A stretch of DNA of 64,000 bases from the NCBI GenBank assembly GCA_034231615.1, contig CM067314.1, forward strand, positions 5,458,501 through 5,522,500, given 5' to 3'. The DNA is from Meghimatium bilineatum. Its lineage: Eukaryota > Mollusca > Gastropoda > Stylommatophora > Philomycidae. Below, piece by piece: positions 36,491-46,200 of the stretch. A program made the translations under genes and the position numbers. Positions within the stretch are counted from its first letter, which is position 1, and every line of letters begins with the position of its first letter. The notes below the pieces were generated by a model. It worked only from the letters and a program-made list of their open reading frames with translations, had not been told where the DNA came from and made no database searches.

Positions 36491-38744
36491 ATAGATAGAC
36501 AGACAGACAAACAGACAGATAGGTAGATAGATGGATGGATGAATGGGTGGAGGAAGAGGTGGGTGGGTGTGTGGGTGTGTAGGCAGGTATGTAGGTAGAT
36601 GCATGGATGGATAGATAGATAAACAGATTAGATAGATAGATTAAATAGATAGATAGATGGATGGATGGATAGTTGGGTGGGTGGGTTTGAGTGGGTAGGT
36701 AGGTAGGTAGATGGATGGATGGGTGGGTTTGGATGGGTAGGTAGGTGGGTAGGTAGGTAGATGGATGGATGGATGGATGGATGGATATATGGATGGATGG
36801 ATGGATAGATAAATAGATAGTTAGATATACAGACAGATAGATAATAGATAGAAATATACAATGTACATCACATGCTAGAACTTGTAGAGCGCACATTGCT
36901 CGTGTAAAAACCGCACTAGAGCTTGTAGAACGCACATTGCTCGTGTAAAAACCGCACTAGAGATTGTAGAACGCACATTGCTCGTGTAAAAACCGCACTA
37001 GAGCTTGTAGAACGCACATTTCTTGTGTAAAAACCGCACTAGAGCTTGTAGAGCGCACATTGCTCGTGTAAAAACCGCACTAGAGCTTGTAGAACGCACA
37101 TTGCTCGTGTAAAAACCGCACTAGAGCTTGTAGAACGCACATTGCTCGTGTAAAAACCGCACTAGAGCTTGTAGAACGCACATTTCTTGTGTAAAAACCG
37201 CACTGCAATAAATGAACGTAACAGTATCTGAGTTTTAAGTGAATATTTTCTCAGGTAATATGTGGGTACAGAATTGGTCAAATATTGAATGTTTTCTCAA
37301 GTAATATGTGGGTACAGAATTGGTCAAATATTGAATATTTTCTCAGGTAATATGTGGGCACAGCATTGGTCAAATATCATTGACATCATCAGTCCTTATC
37401 CTGAAGTAAACACAGAAGCCAAGATTGAAGCTAGACTCAAGGCCCATTTCACCGCTGCTGGAATGTTCGAGATGGCTGAACAATTCTATACCTCTGTTGG
37501 ACTCTATCAAATGACACCCGCTTTCTGGAAGAATTCCATGCTGACCAAGCCGCACGGACGCAATGTAGTGTGCCACCCTTCGGCGTTTGATATGTTCTAC
37601 CCTGGAGACTACAGGTAACATTGTTTTATCCAGCAGATTACATGTAGTATAATTTTATCCTGCAGACTACATGTAGTATAATTTTATCCTGCAGACTACA
37701 TGTAGTATAATTTTATCCTGCAGACTACATGTAGTATAATTTTATCCCGCAGATTACATGTAATATAATTTTATCCCGCAGACTACATGTAGTATAATTT
37801 TATCCTGCAGACTACATGTAGTGACTACATGTAATATAATTTTATCCTTCAGACTACATGTAATATAATTTTATCCTGCAAACTACATGTAGTATAATTT
37901 TATCCTGCAGACTACATGTAGTATAATTTTATCCCGCAGACTACATGTAGTATAATTTTATCCTGCAGACTACATGTAGTATAATTTTATCCCGCAGACT
38001 ACATGTAGTATAATTTTATCCTGCAGACTACATGTAACATAATTTTATCCTGCAGACTACATGTAATATATTTTATCCTTCAGACTACATGTAATATAAT
38101 TTTATCCTGCAGACTGCATTTAATATTGTTTAATCTTGGAGACTACATGTAATGTAATTTTGATCTGCATACTAAATGTTAATGACATCTGTTTCAATCA
38201 TAACTGTTGTGTAACATGTAATGACATCTGTTTCAATCAGAACTGTTGTGTAACATGTAATGACATCTGTTTCAATCAGAACTGTTGTGTAACATGTAAT
38301 GACATCTGTTTCAATCAGAACTGTTGTGTAACATGTAATGACATCTGTTTCAATCAGAACTGTTGTGTAACATGTTAATGACATCTGTTTCAATCAGAAT
38401 AAAAATGTGCTCAGACGTGAACTACCCCAACTTCAGAACCATTCACCATGAAATGGGTCACATAGAATATTATATGGCTTATGCAGACCAGCCGACATTA
38501 TTCCGAGAAGGGGCGAATGCAGCATTTCACGAGGCCCTAGGTGACACAATCGGTCTCTCCGCTACATCCAGCACACATTTGAAAACTTTGAAATTACTGC
38601 ACGATGAGAAAAACATCAGGTCGGAACATCTTATGAATGTCTCAGAGGAACAGAATCAGCAAATCGAACATCACAGTAAGTTATCGATATACTTGTGTGT
38701 ACACGTCATCGATATAATTGTGTGTACACGATCGTCGGTGTACG

Positions 38745-38781
<37 letters not shown>

Positions 38782-41700
38782 ATTGATATACTTGTGTGTG
38801 CACAAGCGTCGATGTACAACTGTGTGGCTGAGTTTCATCACCTACCTGTATGTTGGGAATATTTATTAGGAATATGTATAGGAATAAATACACAGGAATA
38901 TGTATTTTGGGAGCCGCGTAGCGAAGCAGTTAGCGCACTGGATTCGCATATGAGTGGTCCTGGGTTCATTCCCCAGTTGAGGCGGAAATGTTTTTCAGAT
39001 TGCAACGGCTCCCAGGTCGACCCAGACTTAAATGGGTACCAGATTAATCCGGGAAGTAAAAACTGCGAGTTAATGGAGATGGCTACCGTCTTCATTTGCA
39101 GAGCCTCTGAAATGTGAGATCGCTAACATCTCACACCCCTACGGCATTAATAAATGCTATGGATTACTTTACTTTACTTTACTTTACTTTACTTTACTTT
39201 ACTTTACTTTACTTTACTTTACTTTACTTTACTTTACTTTACTTTACTTTACTTATATCTTAGGAAAGTTTCATAGCAATATAATGCATATTGCAGTGAT
39301 CTTCGTCATAACAGACCTGACTGCGTAAGGTCTATTCGACTATTGTTCCGCTTTTCATTGACTGACGAAACAAAGTATAAATAAATGACCAATGCAAACC
39401 ATGGAAATAGTCAGAATTGAATGACACAGTGATGCAGCACAGAGGTCAGTATAACGAAGGTCACAGTATCACATGATACCATTTAGTATTAACATGAAGA
39501 TATAGGCGATGATAGCTGCTCTCACTTAGCTAATATCGCAACCACCAACATACCCATTGATTCTATCAGGCTCTTTGAGCATGTTGGGCAAGATAAACCA
39601 GTAGGTGATAAGGTAGGAGTGCATCACTCTGCATAACAGTGTCTAAAGAATGACATGGACCTACTTTCAAGCCCATACAGGATTTAGAAGCAACGAAAGA
39701 GAGGATTCATTTTGTGTAGAGGGGCGGGGGGAGATACTTACACAGTGGATGGAACCGTGATGCGAAAAGTAAGGGCTGGAACAGTGAGAAGAAGAGAAAG
39801 GGCTGGAACAGTGAGAAAAAGAGAAAGGGCTGGAACAGTGAGAAGAAGAGAAAGGGCTGGAACAGTGAGAAGAAGAGAAAGGGCTGGAACAGTGAGAAGA
39901 AGAGAAAGGGCTGGAACAGTGAGAAGAAGAGAAAGGGCTGGAACAGTGATGAGAAGAGAAAGGGCTGGAACAGTGAGAAGAAGAGAAAGGGCTGGAACAG
40001 TGAGAAGAAGATAAAGGGCTGGAACAGTGAGAAGAAGAGAACGGGCTGGAACAGTTATGCAAAGAGATTCTTTATTCTTGATTAGAAACTAGCATCGTAT
40101 GACACGGGACATTCTGTTAAGTGCTCCGCTCTCCGTTTCAGCAGCCATTCGAGTTTATACACTCAAAATTCCCAGTCAAGTGTACATGATCTTCGGTACT
40201 TTCCAAAAAAAGAGTACGTTTTCTCCCCTCACATCTAAGCTCTTACATTTATGTCAATCTTTGTATGTGTACGTTTTCAGTCGCATTGTCAACATCTCCA
40301 TTTTTTTGCAATTAATTTATGACTGCTTTAATTATAAGAATAAGATAGAGCTTGAACACTTGTGTACACCTGCGTACATGGGAACACTTGTGTACACCTG
40401 CGTACATGGGAACACTTGTGTACACCTGCGTACATGGGAACACTTGTGTACACCTGCGTACATGGGAACACTTGTGTACACCTGGGTACATGGGAACACT
40501 TGTGTACACCTGCGTACATGGGAACACTTGTGTACACCTGCGTACATGGGAACACTTGTGTACACCTGCGTACATGGGAACACTTGTGTACACCTGCGTA
40601 CATGGGAACACTTGTGTACACCTGCGTACATGGGAACACTTGTGTACACCTGCGTACATGGGAACACTTGTGTACACCTGCGTACATGCATGTGTACTCT
40701 GTCAATAGAGGTGAAGTATACGTGTAACATGTACATTTCAATAGAAGTGAGGGAGATAGTTAAGAGATGAGCTCTGCAGGAGCTACGTAACACCAATAAT
40801 CACATATGGATGCGAATCATAGACAGTACATAGACATAACTGTAGAAAATGTGAGAGGCTGTGATGAGGTTATATAAAAGAATGCTGAGAGGAACATGGG
40901 AATCTAGAAAATATAATGAGGATGTGCTGAACGAGGCAAATGTGAGACTCGGGGTTACTTAATAATAAAATGAAAATACAATCTGTCTTATATGATTTTT
41001 TTTGGACACATTATGAGGAAGGGAGGTTTGGAGAGCATAGTTACAGCTGGCACGATTAATGGCAAGGAAGATCGAGGACGACAACGTGAGAAAATATTAG
41101 ATAGTCTGACATCGTGGAATAGCACAGCGTCAACAACAATCCTAATAATAAAATATTGGAAATGAAGAGTTGTGAAGATCCATGATCGCCCATGTCAGTC
41201 GGTACGGCACCTGATGATAGTTTAGCCTATACTTCTGTAACCCAATGAAACTTGTACATTTAATGTTATTTATGAGTAAACCAATTTCTGATTGAATCAG
41301 AAGCGACCATTAACAGCCTGTTACATATGGCATTGGAGAAGGTGGCTTTCCTTCCGTTTGGTTTGTTAGTGGACACTTGGCGGTGGGGTGTCATGCAAGG
41401 AACAATAACTCCAGACATGTATAACAGGAAGTGGTGGGATATGACGTAAGTCGGGATCTAAATTCATCACACCTATATTTAATTAATATTTAATTATTAT
41501 TTAATCAATATTTAATTAATATTTAATCATTATTTAATCTTTATTTAATTAATATTTAATCATCATTTAATCAGTATTTAATTAATATTTAATCATCATT
41601 TAATCAATATTTAATTAATATTTAATCATTATTTAATCATTATTTAATCAATATTTAATTAATATTTAATCATTATTTAATCAATATGTGATTAATATTT

Positions 41701-43204
41701 AATTAATATTTAATCATTATTAATCAATATTTAATTAATATTTAATCAATATTTGATTAATATTTAATTAATATTTAATCATTATTAATCAATATTTAAT
41801 TAATATTTAATCATTATTTAATCAATAATTAATTAATATTTAATCATTATTAATCAATATTTAATTAATATTTAATCATTATTTAATCAATATTTAATTA
41901 ATATTTAATCACTGTTTAATCAATATTTAAATAATATTTAATCATTGTTTAATCAATATTTAATTAATAGTTATTCAATATTTAATTAATATTTAATAGT
42001 TGTTTGATTAATATTTAATTAATATTTAATGAAGATTTAATTAATATTTAATTAATATTGAATCAATATTTACTTAGTATTTAATTCATATTTAATCAAT
42101 GTTTAATCACTTATCGCAGTGTATTATGTAGGTTATAATGAGATTTACTCGGTAAAATAATTATGTTGATTACGTCGACTGTCTAATTTGATTTCATGAC
42201 GTACAAATTGCACACACGGCGCGTTTTTTGTGGTCGAGCTGCCTGGCTGCAGTGAAGAATGAAAATAATGTTTAGCCAGAAACCATCAGCATCACTTCAC
42301 CGTGTGCTGGGGAGAATAAAAACTTATGGATTTGACCAAAGTGTTGTTCCTCCATCACAAGTCATGATAACTATATGTTACGTCACTTTATGAAATTTAA
42401 ATAATGTCCTTTGTAAAATAGTGAAATTTAGATAGTGGCGATTGCACCCCTTCCCATAGCATAAGCCGTAGTACTCTATTCCGTAGTTGCTGGGTGAACT
42501 ACAAGAGTAAACCACGTGAACCATTAATGTGAACCATGAATAACGAGTGGACTAGAGACCAGGTTTCCTGCTCAGCTGGTGAATGACTTAACATTACACT
42601 ATTCCAGCTCCCATTTAATGTACATTTTCACAAATGCAATATTGGTAGATTTACACAAAATCGAGGACGCCTAACATATGAATTAAGCGACTATCAAAGG
42701 GATCACGATCACCTGGTTATTTTGTGCTCTATTATGCTTGTATCAGCCTTACCCTTGTGATTCTGGCATGTAAAATAGACATTGCCATTTGGAAATTCTG
42801 TAGTATCACTTACGTCGATCGCCCGTGTGTCGCCGGGCCCAAAAGGGGAGCAAAGAATAGCAACACTGTTTACCTTCCACGCATGTCGTAAAAGGCGACT
42901 AAGGAGGTTATGGGCTGGAGTTGGCTGTCCCATCCCATATAGGGTCAGAGACCCAAAGCCATGCTGAAGTCGGATGTATCAGGCCGAAATGCGCAGATAT
43001 CGCAGCAATGCTGTAAACCATGACACAACGCATTCCGTTCTCCGGACTACATCCTGCTAATCTGCAGGAGTTTAAGAACGAACGCAGAAGAAGAAGAAGA
43101 CTAGTAATTCCTGGGGTTATCAAACAAGCAAACAAACTTTGCCCACCAAATTCTGGGTTGATCGCTACGTCATGATTAGGATATTCCACCAACTGTGCTA
43201 CACG

Positions 43205-43235
<31 letters not shown>

Positions 43236-46200
43236 GCACGAAGCAAAACGAAGCATTACCCGACAAGACTTTGAACATCTATAGCTAATCGATTTTCATG
43301 AAATAAAAACGTAAAGTCTGTAATAATAACGCCTGTTTGCCTTCTTTGCAAACCCACAGGACTATGAGTAAATTAATTTCATAAAGACTTCAAGCCGAAG
43401 TGGCAAATTCAGTTGTGCGATGAAAGAAACTACTCAAATCTAGAACTCAGATTTAGCTAATCGTTTCAAGAAACCTCGGATATTACTGTCAGCAGAATCG
43501 ATTACGATATAGAATATACAATTATCGTTAATTGTTGTTTTATTTAAATATAATCGGTGATTTCCAAAAGCTTTTATCGTCAGAAGCAATATTGCCTTTA
43601 AAAATTGAGCAATTACAAACATCGATTCACAATGGCTAAACTCGTGACAATCACTTCACACGTTGTTAGTTGAACATTAAGGGGAACATAATAGTGTTGT
43701 TTAAATAGTTACATTAATGAACTTGTTGAAACTATCAAACAGCTGCTCGGTTTCTTTCCGTAAAGCTAGCTACCTATTGTCATTTCCCCTTGTGGAGTTC
43801 AGCGTTATGGAGGGGGGGGGGAAGCGCCAATGAAGGGGGGGGGGGAGAGAAGAGAGAGAGAGAAAGTTGACACTAGTTTGTATATCGTTAGTTTAATTTA
43901 CTTTCCTAAGCACAAGAGTCGCAATTTTGATTGCGTTCATTACGGCACTCAGTGTCCACATTACATATCCACATTTCAACTTTTTAATTTTTTGTGTAAT
44001 TTTCTACATCTTCTGTGACTCGGAGGTTGAAAAGAAGACTTTCTGCTGCCATGAATCCATCTGCTCGCAACGCACTGACCCCCTCCTGGGTCATCCAGCC
44101 GGAAAGGGGGCTCTCAGTGCATTGCGCGCAGAACGATGAATGCGAGGTTTATGCACCTTTAACAAAATTTCGTTTTGTTAAATAATATATGTTTTGTTCC
44201 GTGTTAAAATGTGGCCAATCGTAATGAATCCAATTTTTGTATTCCAGATTAGAGCTTCAAGGGATTCGAGCGCCGGTTCCAAGATCTGAAAACGACTTTG
44301 ATCCTGGCTCAAAGTATCACATCGCAGGAAATAGTGCTTATATTTGGTAGGTCAAAACGTTACTAAACAAACTGTCAATAATTTTTGTGTTAAGTAGTGT
44401 GTCATCGCGTATTTTAGTGTATAGTATTATAGCATCATATATTTTAGTGCCAAGTAGTTCAGCATCGAGTATTTTAGTGTCAAGTTGTGTAGAAGCAATT
44501 ATTTTAGTGTCAAGTTGTGTAGAAGCAATTATTTTAGTGTCAAGTTGTGTAGAAGCAATTATTTTAGCTTCATTTGTTATTTTCTGTATTTTTTTCACTT
44601 TTAATCTCCTAGTTAATTCATCAGTTACACCCAACATATCCAAGTTAACGTTCTGTCTTCTCTTTTACTTCATCAGTTACACCTCAACAGTTTCATGTTT
44701 AACGTAGTCTCCACATTTACTTTATCAGTTATAGTTAGTTACAGCCAACAGTTACATGTTAACGTTCTGTCTTCTCTTTTACTTCATCAGTTACACCTCA
44801 ACAGTTTCATGTTTAACGTAGTCTCCACATTTACTTTATCAGTTATAGTCAGTTACAGCCAACAGTTACATGTTAACGTTCTTTCTCCTCAGTTACTTCA
44901 TTAGTTACAGCCAACAGTTACATGTTAACGTTCTTTCTCCTCAGTTACTTCCTCAGTTACAGCCAACAGTTACATATTAACGTTCTTTCTCCTCAGTTAC
45001 TTCATCAGTTACATTCAACAGTTTCAAATGTATAAAAGTTTATGTCAGGCTAGTATGTTTGATGGATCCTTACATGAATGCGATTTCTACGGATCAAAAA
45101 CAGCAGGTAGAAAACTGAGGTAAGTAAGTGTGTCTTGATGAGTGAAGACGAACGTTCACGTGATTGTCGTATATCAAACTCTTTCAGGAAATGTGAAACT
45201 CGATGTGAATTAATAATAGTAGTAGAGTGTTGAAGTGAAAGCGTGCTGGGTCCATTACCGAGAGGTCCGTGGATCGAGACCACGCTCTGCTAACATTATT
45301 TCGGGATCTCTCTGGCGTAGTGATTAAGCCGTTTGTTTCGTGCTCAAGAGGTCGAAGTTCGGATCGTCTTGTTTTTAAAGTAGACTTTTTTTTCGAGATA
45401 ACTGGGGATTATCGCTTGAAGATATGGTGTACGTGCTGTGAGCGGTACTTTCGGCAGGTGGCGTTATTTTTCAAATATAGGGACTGAATAAATATGGGGT
45501 AACTCGAATACAATGAAGTCAATCTTCTGCGCCCCGTGATCACTTTGAGAGTGCGTTACTTTATAGATAATCTGAATAATGATAAACAGAGATATCTGTC
45601 AGAAGACTGAAGACTTTACATAGGAATTCAAATATTTGATGAATAATCTCGTAGAGATATTGTCTCAGAGTCTCTCCATTCCTCCAGCACGGAACATGGT
45701 GCATAGAGCATAATCCAGAGCTCTGCAGTTCTAGCGATGTGGTGCTATTGTGTGTATTATTGTATGTTGCTGAGATTTATAGTCATACCCTCGTTCATGG
45801 TTCTTCTACGAAGATTTTTTTTCTTGATCTTGATCTTTTTCTTTTGTCATTTGGTACCAATTTTGATACTTGTAGTGGAAGTGTGTTTTCACTCATTCAA
45901 AGTACATGTCCGATATAAGTCCTGAGTATGTTTATGTTTACGTGGGGAAATAGAGGGAATATACATGTGGTTCTACAGAAGAATGCTGAGAATACCATGG
46001 ACTGCCAGAAAAACCAATGTGGAGGTGTTGAAAAAGTCAAATGTGAAACGGACCTTAATCAATAATATAAGGAAAAGACAATCTTCATTTTTTGGCCACT
46101 TCATGAGACAGAGAGGTTTGGAGAATATAGCCACAACAGGCAAGATTGAAGACAACAGAGACAGAGGGTGACAACGTGAGGAAAAAAAATAGACAGTTTG

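Noticed and set aside
36381-36935. 184-codon Ser/Ile/Tyr/Pro frame, minus strand
   Set aside because: Translation of a tetranucleotide microsatellite.
37255-37302. Alternative start of ACE exon 6
   Set aside because: It reads [12 protein letters not shown] but hits TAA after 16 codons and carries non-conserved residues; treated as a decoy copy.
38909-38985. Possible tRNA gene
   Set aside because: A and B boxes are present but acceptor and anticodon stems do not pair, and a body with a (CTTTA)n tail follows, so it is a SINE head.
40099-40770. Open frame of 223 codons on the plus strand with several overlapping minus-strand frames
   Set aside because: It is mostly a stop-free 28-base tandem repeat inside ACE intron 7; similar frames exist in other registers.
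43927-44139. 70-codon frame before ACE exon 9
   Set aside because: No known motif, no splice phase match with exon 8 or 9, and the catalytic domain is complete without it.
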